Part shown: positions 9,393 to 18,033 of the stretch, in pieces
How positions within the stretch are numbered: position 1 is the stretch's first letter
Layout of the letters: each line of letters starts with the position of its first letter
DNA from: Algoriphagus alkaliphilus
Lineage (GTDB): Bacteria; Bacteroidota; Bacteroidia; Cytophagales; Cyclobacteriaceae
DNA length: 63,204 nt
NCBI RefSeq assembly: GCF_900103735.1
Contig: NZ_FMXE01000031.1
Coordinates: forward strand, 1-63,204
Reading direction: 5' to 3'
Translations under genes and position numbers: made by a program
The notes under the pieces: generated by a model
What the model was told of the DNA's origin: nothing
Database searches by the model: none
What the model saw: only the letters and a program-made list of their open reading frames with translations

Positions 9393-10463
9393 TTATTTCA
9401 ATTCAACTAATGATATGATTGGGTTCAATTCTTCCATGCCTTTAACATTTAACTTGTTTAATTTTACATAATAGAATAAATTATTTTCTAGATTCAATGG
9501 CCTTAAAAATACTGTATCCCTTTCTGGATCTATGAATCCTTTTTTTAGACTATAGCCAATAGAATTTTTTTTATCAAAAAAATACATTATTCTATTTGAT
9601 CCCAAATCAAACTCACCAATAATATATGATTTGGAATTAATTATATTGTAAATCTCAATTTTTTTTTGTCCCTTAATTATTTCTTGATACGACTTAAAAC
9701 CTAAAATTGAATTTGGTATAAAACGATCTCCAATAATTTCATATAAAGTGTCGCGAAGAACTAACTCGTTTCCAAAAATTGGAGTATAAATGAATGTTCT
9801 ATCTCCAAAATTTGAAATATAATCTTTGTGTAAATAGTCTGAAAAATTACTAGAATTCATTATTACGTTTCTAAATTCCAATGTGTCAATTAAATTAAAT
9901 TCTGAATCAAGTTTAAATAGATTTGTACTATACCTGAATCCAGTATTTTCTTTGACTGCTTGCTGTTGAGATATTACACACAGATTGCCATCTAAAAGAA
10001 ATAATTTGTTGATGAAAAATGGAAATTTAATCTCATAAATATAGTTATGATTACTCGAGAATACTAATATTTTATAACCTGATCCAATATAAATTTTTCT
10101 ACGAGTATTGTCAAATACAAGAGAGGGAAAAAATTCATATTGACCTGGGCCATCTCCTAGACCAGAAATTTTTTTAATAAATCTCCCATTTAAATCAAAA
10201 ATCAGTAGATTTTTGGAAAAGTCTGTTATATATAAATGTTCGTTTTCAAGCTTAACATCTACAATATATGTTAAAAAAGAATTTTGATTCGTCTCTAATT
10301 CAACATGTTGAATGGAACTTAAGAAATCAACCAACTTTAATTGTTCATCTATATTCTCACTAACTAATAGAGGAGATAAATTATTGGATTGCTTTTCAGA
10401 ACAACTTAAAACTAGATAAATAAGTATAGGGTAAAGCCAAAAACATAGGGTTCTATTTTTCAT
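9393..10463 (-). CDS. 6-bladed beta-propeller lipoprotein
   Basis: A 356-residue lipoprotein. The chosen start, MKNRTLCFWLYPILI, gives a lipoprotein signal peptide with lipobox LVLSC; a longer frame from 10544 has no signal sequence at its start. The body has propeller-like repeats with the family motif GDGPGQYEFFPSLVF near residue 120 (6-bladed beta-propeller family, DUF5128-like). The base composition is very AT-rich. It directly follows a precursor-peptide gene (10769-10993), a pairing repeated at the other precursors. The role is unknown; surface recognition, retention or self-protection are possible inferences. Confidence 0.7.
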   Translation of the reverse strand: MKNRTLCFWLYPILIYLVLSCSEKQSNNLSPLLVSENIDEQLKLVDFLSSIQHVELETNQNSFLTYIVDVKLENEHLYITDFSKNLLIFDLNGRFIKKISGLGDGPGQYEFFPSLVFDNTRRKIYIGSGYKILVFSSNHNYIYEIKFPFFINKLFLLDGNLCVISQQQAVKENTGFRYSTNLFKLDSEFNLIDTLEFRNVIMNSSNFSDYLHKDYISNFGDRTFIYTPIFGNELVLRDTLYEIIGDRFIPNSILGFKSYQEIIKGQKKIEIYNIINSKSYIIGEFDLGSNRIMYFFDKKNSIGYSLKKGFIDPERDTVFLRPLNLENNLFYYVKLNKLNVKGMEELNPIISLVELK

Positions 10464-10727
10464 AATTTTGTAGATAATTTTACTTATAGAATCGAAAAAA
10501 CACTTATGGATATCAATTAGTTTGATAGATATCATAAATATCAATCAGTTTATTTAGTAAATCTTATAAAATTTTGTACATTTATGTTGCTATTTTGTTA
10601 GTAATACGTATTAAGTTGATGACTTATTAGATAATATTTTGATAAATTAAAAAATTGATTTTATATATTTTACGGTGTTTATGACAAATATGGAATATTT
10701 ATATTTAAGTGCTCTCATGTATTTAAT

Positions 10728-10757
10728 GAGGCTGTCTTCGGTTATTAAGACAGCCTC
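10728..10757 (-). terminator. Hairpin after precursor gene
   Basis: GAGGCTGTCTT and AAGACAGCCTC (11 base pairs, 8-base loop) lie just after the stop of the 10769-10993 peptide gene and before the lipoprotein gene. No strong T run follows, so it may act as a partial terminator or an mRNA stabiliser. Confidence 0.65.
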
Positions 10758-10768
10758 TATTAAGTTAA

Positions 10769-10993
10769 CTAACTACAATGAGGAGGATTTTCATGAGTAC
10801 AGGGTGGATACATCGCATTAAGTGCTTCCTCTGTTGTACTAGCTACAACTGTTTTGGAAGTTGTAGCTTCTTGGTCCCTGCAATAGCAAGTGTAACCTTG
10901 TCCTCCAGACCCACCATAAATGTTTGCCATTTGACTTCTTTGAAGTACTTCTTCCGAAGCAAGCTTCAATTTTCCTAAGTTTAACCTTTTCAT
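10769..10993 (-). CDS. GG-leader precursor peptide, 4-Cys core
   Basis: A 74-residue precursor. Residues 1-28 form the leader (MKRLNLGKLKLASEEVLQ...IYGG) of the Bacteroidota natural-product precursor type (TIGR04149-like), ending in Gly-Gly, the cut site of C39 exporters. The core (29-74) has four cysteines: a CYC pair near the start, then PPC and HC near the end, with a Thr/Ser-rich middle. The CxC...C...C layout is shared with the peptide at 29627. The 40-bp island operator lies 81 bases before the start. The mature product is inferred to be an exported disulfide-bonded peptide. Confidence 0.8.
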   Translation of the reverse strand: MKRLNLGKLKLASEEVLQRSQMANIYGGSGGQGYTCYCRDQEATTSKTVVASTTEEALNAMYPPCTHENPPHCS

Positions 10994-11073
10994 TTTTTTT
11001 TATTTGTTTGTTCTTTCTAAAACAGGCTTTCTGTTTCTTTCCTATGTGAATTAAAAAAAAGAATATGTTCAAG

Positions 11074-11113
11074 CCTATACCATATTTACTAAGTTTTAGT
11101 AAATATTTACTAA
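11074..11113 (-). promoter_or_regulatory. Island operator/promoter element 1
   Basis: CCTATACC at 11074, TTTACTAA at 11085, TAGTAAAT at 11097 and TTTACTAA at 11106. These intervals (11, 12, 9) are identical in all five copies in the window. On the minus strand the first block reads GGTATAGG and may be the -10 region of the precursor gene. Confidence 0.75.
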
Positions 11114-11223
11114 GATGATGATTTTATTTTATACCTATTTGTTGGTTTGTTTCAAGATTTTTCCTAAAAAATATTAAGATGGTAAATTAATTTTAATGTT
11201 GTGATTTTTGTAGAGGAATTTTT

Positions 11224-11856
11224 CTATTGATTTTTGAAATATGATCTGATCAGTTCCTCATAAGCGCTATCATGGCTAAATGTCATGGATTTGTCCATTA
11301 AATTTCTTCTCCACATTTCATTCCATAAGTGGATTGTAAAAGTTTCTTCTGTAATGATGTCCTTCAAAGGTTTATTAATTAAATCTGGACATTTCCAATA
11401 ATCCAGTGGACAAATCACCTCAGGGTCTACAACAAACTCTTCCATTCCATATTTTAGCACCGCCTGTGTTAGTAATTTGGGGCCAGTTACTCCCCAATAC
11501 AATTCCTCCGGATTTTTATTTAGTGCTATGTTGTAACAATACTCTATTACTGGAGAATTTTTTGGTGCTTTGATAAAACAGTTGTTTACTTGTACTCTTT
11601 CATCCGGTAAACGCTCAGAGGCAAATAAATAATCTTCCGCTGTAGAAATTGGTTTTATGCAGATAATGTCCAAATCACTCCAAATACTCCCTTTTTCTAA
11701 AAGGAGCTTGTATCTGAATAAATTAGCAAAGCCAGCATAGCTTCCATTATTTTTGTATTTGAAAATTTTTTCTGCTGGAATAATCTTATTGGCATCATGT
11801 ATAGTTACGCCATTTGGTATATCTACCAATTCCCAGTAAAGGTATAGATGAATTTC
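11224..11856 (-). pseudogene. 5'-truncated GT32-like glycosyltransferase
   Basis: Nearly identical in sequence to the intact glycosyltransferase at 14024-14752, but the homologous frame begins only at residue 33 of that protein (EIHLYLY) and is preceded at once by an in-frame TAG, with no good start codon. The DxD motif (IWSDLDIICIKPI) and the C-terminal part are retained. The first ~32 residues, which form the start of the nucleotide-binding fold, are lost. A TTG at 11829 could give a shorter protein but would lose even more. This is a duplicate made together with the neighbouring precursor cassette and now decayed. Confidence 0.8.
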
Positions 11857-12058
11857 CTAAAATTAAATTTTTCATAATTTTTTATTTCTTATATGGTTAC
11901 ACTATTCCACTTGGACCTACAAGGACTCCGTTGGATCTTATAAATTAATTTGGAAGAATCCTTAACGAAATCCAATCCCTTATTCACTGATTTATTAGTA
12001 AGAAATTACTAAAACACACTCCTATCCCTTAGGAATTCATATCAAGAGAACTAGGGTG

Positions 12059-13231
12059 CTATTCTTTTCTAATAGTATAGATTTCATATTGTATAAAGTC
12101 CTGTTCTTCGACAGGATCAATTCGAAAAAGAAGCCTATTTCCAAGCATACTTAATTTGAGACTACCACGAAGAGGCGGCGACAACTCAGGTATCACTTGA
12201 ACTCCATCCTTGAACAAGATAAACCGATGGAAGTATGAGTCATTGGCATAGATATATCCTGGATTCGATATTTTCTTTTGCTCGTACAAACCACTTGGAA
12301 CCGTTGTAATGTAGTCGAGTAATAAAGTCTGATCATCCAGAAGATGAATTTTATGATTTTTTGAAATCAAAAGTACCTTTTCATTATAGATTGGGAAATC
12401 AGATCTTACTAGTTTTTTTGAACTTAGGTTAATAAAATCTTCGTGATCAATTCCAATCCTACTAACCACCTTCCCTGAATATGGATCGTAGACAGTGATC
12501 TCGTTATCCAGTGTTCCCGTTAAAAAAATCTTGTTTTTTTTGATTCCAACCGCATAAACAGGCCCAAAAAGAGTAGACACGGAAAGATCGATATATTCAG
12601 AAATACTTCTGTCGGATAGCGGGGAAATCTGATAGGTAGTATCGGTACCCCACGGAAGTATCTCAATCAACTTGCTGTCATAAAAACCATAATCCATTTT
12701 GTAGTATTGAGGAACACTCTCTGGATTGACAATGAAATAGGGAGCTGAAAGAATGGAATCGACAAAAAAATAGTTTAATAACTCAGCTCTATTGTACAAG
12801 GTAGTAGATACAATAGGAAAGTATTTCTTCCTATATACTATCTCTAATTCTTTATTTATTTCCAAAATTTCAACGTTTGTCAACGCCCAAATATTGCCCA
12901 CAGGAGAAAAGGAAAGCGAATTCAAGCTCGCCATAGACTGTCCGGGGCCTTCCCCTACTAGGTTTTTACTAACAACAATATCTCCCCGTTCATTTACAAT
13001 AACAATCTCCATTCCGCCGGAAATTAGAGTATACCCAAGGAAAAGCCGATCTTTTGCATAGTAATCGATGAGCTCAACAGATAATAGAGAATTAATTTTC
13101 AATTCACTTTCCTTCTCAAGGTAGTATTTATCAGTTCGCTTATCAACTCTATCTCCGCTGCAAGAATAATGAATTGCAAGTATGGAAATCCAGAGATATC
13201 TTTTTATTAAACATTCAAATTGATTTTTCAT
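12059..13231 (-). CDS. Propeller lipoprotein next to the 7-Cys precursor
   Basis: A 390-residue predicted lipoprotein. From the chosen start (MKNQFECLIKRY) a hydrophobic segment leads to a lipobox-like AIHYSC. The rest resembles 6-bladed propeller/DUF4221 proteins, with the motif VGEGPGQSMASLNSL. It lies downstream of the precursor gene at 13557 on the same strand, separated by a 52-bp palindrome. The function is not known. The precursor-lipoprotein arrangement, seen repeatedly in this island, suggests a cognate role such as immunity or surface capture, which is inference. Confidence 0.65.
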   Translation of the reverse strand: MKNQFECLIKRYLWISILAIHYSCSGDRVDKRTDKYYLEKESELKINSLLSVELIDYYAKDRLFLGYTLISGGMEIVIVNERGDIVVSKNLVGEGPGQSMASLNSLSFSPVGNIWALTNVEILEINKELEIVYRKKYFPIVSTTLYNRAELLNYFFVDSILSAPYFIVNPESVPQYYKMDYGFYDSKLIEILPWGTDTTYQISPLSDRSISEYIDLSVSTLFGPVYAVGIKKNKIFLTGTLDNEITVYDPYSGKVVSRIGIDHEDFINLSSKKLVRSDFPIYNEKVLLISKNHKIHLLDDQTLLLDYITTVPSGLYEQKKISNPGYIYANDSYFHRFILFKDGVQVIPELSPPLRGSLKLSMLGNRLLFRIDPVEEQDFIQYEIYTIRKE

Positions 13232-13478
13232 CTGATTACTTGATTTGTTTTTTAACAAACGATCAATATATAAATTAAATATGTCAACAATATAATTCAA
13301 ATTGAAAATATAAATTTATGAATTAATACCTTGAAAAAGCGGATAGCTTTGATACACTTGTCAATAAAATAATTTCTAGTATTTTACCTTACTAAATTAA
13401 TAAACAAAATCTTTATAGTTTGAATTATTATTTTTATAATGAAGATAAAGTAGGACGGGATTTGGCCCATAAATACTA

Positions 13479-13530
13479 CACTATATATTTAAAGAAGGAG
13501 GCCTAGGCCTCCTTCTTTAAATATATAGTG
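13479..13530 (-). terminator. 52-bp perfect palindrome after the 7-Cys precursor
   Basis: Two 26-base arms are exactly complementary with no spacer, centred on GGCCTAGGCC at 13504/13505 and flanked by AT-rich arms. As RNA it forms a very stable hairpin after the precursor stop at 13557, before the lipoprotein gene. Most likely a terminator or mRNA 3'-end stabiliser. Such long spacer-free palindromes are usually unstable in genomes. Confidence 0.75.
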
Positions 13531-13556
13531 AATCTGGGAAAACTATCCAAATTGAA

Positions 13557-13772
13557 TCACCAACAAGAACAAGATTGGGGACCACCATTATCCTGACAAA
13601 AAAATGTCACAGTATCTCGATCGCAATTATCGGTATTTCCTCCGCAGCCTTCAACGCAATTCGTCCAACAATTCTGACTACTCCCTAACCCCCCGTAAAT
13701 ACCAGCCATATGCTCTCGCTCAAGAACCTCCTCAGAGGTAAGCTTCAATCTTCCTAAATTTAACTTTTTCAT
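13557..13772 (-). CDS. GG-leader precursor peptide, 7-Cys core
   Basis: A 71-residue precursor with a 28-residue leader (MKKLNLGRLKLTSEEVLE...IYGG) ending in Gly-Gly. The 43-residue core is unusually rich in Cys (seven), Asn and Gly: NCWTNCVEGCGG, then NC, FC and a terminal CSCW. Seven is odd, so at least one thiol may be free, or may be modified, or may link two chains. The gene lies directly downstream of the intact GT32-like glycosyltransferase and has its own operator 79 bases before the start. It is inferred to be processed by the C39 exporter at 18034-20235. Confidence 0.82.
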   Translation of the reverse strand: MKKLNLGRLKLTSEEVLEREHMAGIYGGLGSSQNCWTNCVEGCGGNTDNCDRDTVTFFCQDNGGPQSCSCW

Positions 13773-13850
13773 TTTTTTAGTTGTTTAATGTTTTGAAACA
13801 GATTCTCTGTTTCTTTCCTTAAGCCAATTTCTGAAGATCATAAAATAAAG

Positions 13851-13890
13851 CCTATTCCTTTTTTACTAAGTTTCAGTAAATATTTACTGA
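13851..13890 (-). promoter_or_regulatory. Island operator/promoter element 2
   Basis: CCTATTCC at 13851, TTTACTAA at 13862, CAGTAAAT at 13874 and TTTACTGA at 13883. The spacing (11, 12, 9) is the same as in the other copies. It lies 79 bases before the 7-Cys precursor start. Confidence 0.75.
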
Positions 13891-14023
13891 AAAAGTCGTA
13901 TATGTATAGTTAATTTTATCTTTTTTGAAGAATTATTTCAGGTTTTACGATTTTTCCCACTACTATTTATTTATTCAGACTTATGATATAATTTTAGCAA
14001 TTAAATTTCATTCCATTTTTTTA

Positions 14024-14752
14024 TCACTGAATGATCGAAAACATATTGTTAAGTACCTCATAAGCGCAATTCGGGTCAAATGTCATGCATTTGTCTAAGG
14101 AATTTCTTTTCCACATTTCATTCCATAAGTGAACTGTAAAAGTTTCTTCGGTAATGATGTCATTCAAAGGCTTAGTAACCAAATCTGGGCAATTCCAATA
14201 ATCCAAGGGGCAGATTACCGCTGGGTCTAATACATATTCTTCAAGCCCAAATTGTAAAACAGCCCGTGTGAGTAATCTTGGCCCGGTTTCTCCCCAATGC
14301 AGTTCTTCCGGTTTTTTATTTAAAGCAATATTGTAACAATATTCTATTATCGGTGAATTTCCAGGTGCTTTGATAAAACAGTTGTTGACTTGCACACTTT
14401 CATCCGGTAATCGCTCAGAGGCAAATAAATAATCTTCCGCTATAGAAATTGGTTTTATACAGATAATATCCAAATCACTCCAAATACCCCCTTTTTCTAA
14501 AAGCAGCTTGTATCTGAATAAATTAGCAAAGCCAGCATAGCTTCCATTATTTTTGTATTTGAAAATTTTTTCTGCTGGAATAATCTTATTGGCATCATGT
14601 ATAGTTACGCCATTTGGTAAGTCTAGTAAATCCTCGTAAAGGTATAAATGAATTTCATTGGAATTAAATCGGAAGGATTTTAGGCTTAATAGTTCCATTT
14701 TTGATAATTTGTTTCCAGCCCAAAGGGTTTGTATTGCGTTGTTTCCATTCAT
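14024..14752 (-). CDS. GT32-like glycosyltransferase (DxD sugar-binding family)
   Basis: A 242-residue enzyme of the Gly_transf_sug type. A nucleotide-sugar fold starts MNGNNAIQTLWAGNKLSKME, followed by YAGFANLFRYKLLLEKGGIW and the metal-binding D-x-D at residues 93-95 (WSDLDIICIKP). The C-terminal part carries conserved Trp/His (IHLW/VHLWNEMW type). It transfers a sugar from an activated donor; donor and acceptor are unknown. Its position immediately upstream of a Cys-rich precursor and after a second glycosyltransferase suggests that the peptide is the acceptor, as in glycocins; this is inference. A truncated near-copy lies at 11224-11856. It is the last gene of the long VKOR-exporter operon. 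Confidence 0.8.
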   Translation of the reverse strand: MNGNNAIQTLWAGNKLSKMELLSLKSFRFNSNEIHLYLYEDLLDLPNGVTIHDANKIIPAEKIFKYKNNGSYAGFANLFRYKLLLEKGGIWSDLDIICIKPISIAEDYLFASERLPDESVQVNNCFIKAPGNSPIIEYCYNIALNKKPEELHWGETGPRLLTRAVLQFGLEEYVLDPAVICPLDYWNCPDLVTKPLNDIITEETFTVHLWNEMWKRNSLDKCMTFDPNCAYEVLNNMFSIIQ

Positions 14753-14792
14753 AACCTATTTCAAAATATCTTTTCAGGGATTGTTTCTAGAG

Positions 14793-15602
14793 TTAAGTAA
14801 TTATGTTAATCTGATCAATATTTAGTTTATCTTGATACTTTATTTCCTTCCTCAACTCTTCTTTTGACATGGCAAGATTTCTATTTAGTTCTGTCATCTT
14901 TCTGGAATCTTGGTTTGGGCTGTGAAATTTGCTGTTTATCCCACGTTCATGTGTAAGATGATACAATTCGCCTTCAACATGCTGATGCCTATGACCCAAA
15001 ATCTTCCAACGATTCACCCGGTCTCCGTCTTCTCTTCCCCAACCATAGAATTTTTCATTCTCCATCCCTGATTCAATATAAGTTTTCCGGTGGGCCAGAA
15101 ATGTTCCACCTACTGGGTTGGGAGTGTACAAGGGCTTCATTTTACCCTTGTGCATTTCCAAAATATCAATATCGCGTGATTGAATATATAGATCTCTTAT
15201 TATATCTGATGTATCCAAAAACTTATCCTTGAAAGGAGTGACAAAGTCAACTTCTCTTTTTCTCAATAGCTCAACAGCTTTGTTAAGCTGTTTAATGGGA
15301 ATTATAATATCCGTATCCCACACAATGATATACTCGGAGTCGACTGACTTAACCAATTGATTAATGTATCTGGTCCGATGAAAGATAGTATCCATATCTT
15401 CGATAAAAACGTGGTTTACCTCTTGAGGCAATAACCTGTTAAGCAATCCGGTATTCCTTCCCGCAGCCTCCAATACGCTTACGTGGGTATTAAAATTAGC
15501 CTGTATATAGCCAATAGTGATTAATGTGTTCTCCAAACGATTGACTGTATCAATCCGCAAGGGAATCAAAAATGTAAAGTCGGTTAAATTAATCTTTTTC
15601 AT
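14793..15602 (-). CDS. Glycosyltransferase, GT2 fold with galactosyltransferase-type C-terminal motif
   Basis: A 269-residue GT-A enzyme. The N-terminal half has the GT2 pattern with D-x-D at 96-98 (IIVWDTDIII). Residues 186-199 carry WGREDGDRVNRW, the Glyco_transf_7C motif of beta-galactosyltransferases that holds the metal and acceptor. No membrane segments, so it acts in the cytoplasm. Its start codon is one base from the stop of the LanC-like gene, so the two are co-translated or tightly coupled. Context suggests it modifies the exported peptides. An alternative target such as a lipid or capsule sugar cannot be excluded. Confidence 0.78.
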   Translation of the reverse strand: MKKINLTDFTFLIPLRIDTVNRLENTLITIGYIQANFNTHVSVLEAAGRNTGLLNRLLPQEVNHVFIEDMDTIFHRTRYINQLVKSVDSEYIIVWDTDIIIPIKQLNKAVELLRKREVDFVTPFKDKFLDTSDIIRDLYIQSRDIDILEMHKGKMKPLYTPNPVGGTFLAHRKTYIESGMENEKFYGWGREDGDRVNRWKILGHRHQHVEGELYHLTHERGINSKFHSPNQDSRKMTELNRNLAMSKEELRKEIKYQDKLNIDQINIIT

Positions 15603-15603
15603 A

Positions 15604-16701
15604 TCACCCTGTTTTTACGATTTCAGATTTTTTCTCCACCTCCAAATCCGCCACGTCGGATAGGCTCTCCAATAAAGTCCAACCAATCCCAGGTAACCCT
15701 GATACCAGTCCGATACTTTTTTTAAAAAGACTGTAAAAGACTTCCTCTCCCCAGCATTCTGATTTATTGATTTTACGAAAAATTAGCTTATCTGACGGTA
15801 TAAAGGAATCATCTCCGGTGATTTCAGCAATCATTTTTGAAATCAATCTCAAACCACTCACCCCATCCAAAACACAGATGTTTAGGTTTTTACATTCTGT
15901 GTTGAAAATCGTCTTTACATCGATGTTGCTTTTCAAAAAGGAGGCATGCCTTTTCAAAATAGGATGCTCGATCTCTTTCAAAACTGATTCGATTCCCAGT
16001 ACCAGATATATTCTATTGCTATGGAGATTTGGAAAAAGGGAAATCAGAGATGGAAGCAAGTAGTCCAGAATTCTTTCCGCTTTGAAGGCGTTGACTTGTA
16101 GTTTTTTCGACTTGGCCAATAGTATCAGTGCCAGAGGGAGATCCCAAAAGATGCTGAAAAGCTGTGGTTCTCGGTTTTGTAGCTTCTCTTCTTCAACCAA
16201 TTGCCCTAGGTGATTGAGCAGTTCGGCTCCAAGCTTTTGAAAAATATAAATATTGCTAGTATGACCAGACTTTAAGGAATTCTCTAAGCGGTCAAGGCAA
16301 TAAAGCAGATAACCGATAATGCCGTTTCTTACATTTGCAGCGAGCTTCCCTTTTTGATCTTCCAAAAACTTAAAAATCCTATCGTCCAGCTCCCCCAAAG
16401 TATCGTCCAGATCCGCTTCCACAAAATCTGAATTGACCAGATAACTGATGCCATAAGCTATACCTGCCAGACCATTTTCGAAATCAGCAGGAAGTTTGGC
16501 TTGACCCAACTTTTCAAAAATCTCACCTACCAGATTCTCCGCTGCCTCAAGGAACTCCTGATTTTCGGTTTTCCTTGCCAAATGATAGAAGTAGATACTT
16601 AAACCCAACTTTCCGTGCAGCAAGCCCAACCCATTTTCCCCTTTGGCATTTTCCACCAGATATCCGTTGATCTCATGAAGTTTTTCCAATGCTTGTTCCA
16701 T
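15604..16701 (-). CDS. LanC-like protein without visible zinc ligands
   Basis: A 365-residue protein with the alpha-toroid repeats of the LanC family: GLLHGKLGLSIYFYHLA near residue 27, FENGLAGIAYGISYLV near residue 99, and SIGLVSGLPGIGWTLL near residue 338. True LanC cyclases need a Cys plus a Cys-His pair (CYG and CHG motifs). Here only scattered cysteines and a CWG are seen, with no CHG, so thioether cyclisation is doubtful. No dehydratase gene is nearby either. It may serve as a peptide-binding partner for the glycosyltransferases or exporter (inference). It sits between hlyD and the GT2 gene in the operon. Confidence 0.72.
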   Translation of the reverse strand: MEQALEKLHEINGYLVENAKGENGLGLLHGKLGLSIYFYHLARKTENQEFLEAAENLVGEIFEKLGQAKLPADFENGLAGIAYGISYLVNSDFVEADLDDTLGELDDRIFKFLEDQKGKLAANVRNGIIGYLLYCLDRLENSLKSGHTSNIYIFQKLGAELLNHLGQLVEEEKLQNREPQLFSIFWDLPLALILLAKSKKLQVNAFKAERILDYLLPSLISLFPNLHSNRIYLVLGIESVLKEIEHPILKRHASFLKSNIDVKTIFNTECKNLNICVLDGVSGLRLISKMIAEITGDDSFIPSDKLIFRKINKSECWGEEVFYSLFKKSIGLVSGLPGIGWTLLESLSDVADLEVEKKSEIVKTG

Positions 16702-16726
16702 CGCTTATTATTAATTGCTTGATTAA

Positions 16727-18031
16727 CTAATACTCGGTTATTGATTTTAGTTTGAAAAACAGTCTTTCCGCCACACTCAGGTCTTCTGTTATGATTTCCG
16801 CCGTACCCAGCAGTTCTTGCTTTAGCTGAATATCCTTTCCGTAGGAGGTTTTTGTTCCCTCAGGAAGGGAGCTATACACCACATAATTTCCTTCTTCATC
16901 AGGGGAGACTGATATACTGCCTACTTCCCCTCTAAGGGTTCCGAACTGCTGAAAGGGGAAATTATCAAGCTTGATCAATACCCGCTGCCCCATGGAGATT
17001 TTGCCCGTATTTTGCGAAGAGACAGTCATTTTGCCCAGGAGTTCTGACCTCTGGTCAGGTAGTATGGTAAAAACGTGCTCACCTGCCTGAACAAATTGAT
17101 GTTCTCCCCAGACTCCCTGGAAGCTGACCTCTCCATTGGTGGAGGAAATCAGCACATAATTACGCTCCCATTCCTTCACAGCCCGCTTCAAGCCATGATA
17201 GGACTGGATAAGACTAATTAATGCCCTGGATTCATCCTGCTCCTTGGATACCTGAGTGCTTTTTAGGGTTTGCCCGGCATTAACCAAAGCTTCTTGAAGT
17301 TGGGAAATTGATATCGCCATTCCATTGACCTGTTCCTGCACCTGAAGATATTCCATCTCCCGGCTCTCAAAGTCTTTGGCCGCGATTACCCCACCTTCAT
17401 AGAGCATCTTATTTCGTTTGAAGTCCGTCTCTACCAAAATAACCTTTCTCTCCAGAATCTCCTTTTGGGCCAATTGGCTAGTAAGCCTTTCATGGATTTC
17501 CAGGATGGACAGCCGATTCCCTTCCAGCTGGACTTGGGATGGCTGAAGCCTTTCGAGAAGTCTGAATTCCATATAGCCTCGTTCAAACTCCACAAATGCC
17601 AGTTCTATTTCCCCCAAGACCACATCCGAAAGAGAATCTAGAGGAAAGAAAAACCCGTTATTTTTCCCAAAGGGAATCTCATCCAGTATCTTTTTCAGTA
17701 ACAGTACACTGTGAACGTCAGCAGTACTTTTTATGCTGGCCAATAGCTGACCAACCTTAACTTTTTCGCCATTGCTCACCCATATTCTATCGATCTGCCC
17801 TGAGGTTCTGGCTATCATTTTTTCGGTTGGTTCCACCGTGGTTACCATTACCCTAGACATGATAAAATCAGGATATTTGATAAAAAAGGACAAAAAAATC
17901 AAACCGCAGGTAATCAAAAACACCAGTGTGATCCCCCACCGAATCAGCCATGCCGGAGGTGTCGTAATAATCTCCTGGACCTCCTCGGATCTGAGCTGTA
18001 GATTGTCAATAGTATGGGGATTTTCGGGCAT
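16727..18031 (-). CDS. HlyD-family secretion adaptor
   Basis: A 434-residue membrane fusion protein: a cytoplasmic N-terminus, one membrane helix at about residues 28-52, a lipoyl-like half-motif after it (RIWVSNGEKVKVGQLLASI), a long coiled coil (about 150-270) and a beta-barrel C-terminal part. It links an inner-membrane ABC exporter to the envelope and probably to a TolC-like channel, which is not in the window. It starts two bases after the stop of the C39 exporter, forming the usual exporter-adaptor pair of double-glycine peptide secretion. Confidence 0.9.
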   Translation of the reverse strand: MPENPHTIDNLQLRSEEVQEIITTPPAWLIRWGITLVFLITCGLIFLSFFIKYPDFIMSRVMVTTVEPTEKMIARTSGQIDRIWVSNGEKVKVGQLLASIKSTADVHSVLLLKKILDEIPFGKNNGFFFPLDSLSDVVLGEIELAFVEFERGYMEFRLLERLQPSQVQLEGNRLSILEIHERLTSQLAQKEILERKVILVETDFKRNKMLYEGGVIAAKDFESREMEYLQVQEQVNGMAISISQLQEALVNAGQTLKSTQVSKEQDESRALISLIQSYHGLKRAVKEWERNYVLISSTNGEVSFQGVWGEHQFVQAGEHVFTILPDQRSELLGKMTVSSQNTGKISMGQRVLIKLDNFPFQQFGTLRGEVGSISVSPDEEGNYVVYSSLPEGTKTSYGKDIQLKQELLGTAEIITEDLSVAERLFFKLKSITEY

Positions 18032-18033
18032 GC

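Noticed and set aside
11995..12012. TTAGTAA-GAAA-TTACTAA inverted repeat as a sixth operator
   Set aside because: It has the half-site words, but the order and spacing differ from the five fixed-geometry elements and no precursor start lies 78-81 bases away.
15604..16701. Lantibiotic biosynthesis
   Set aside because: Only a LanC-like protein without visible zinc ligands is present; no LanB, LanM or other dehydratase is encoded nearby, so thioether rings are not supported.
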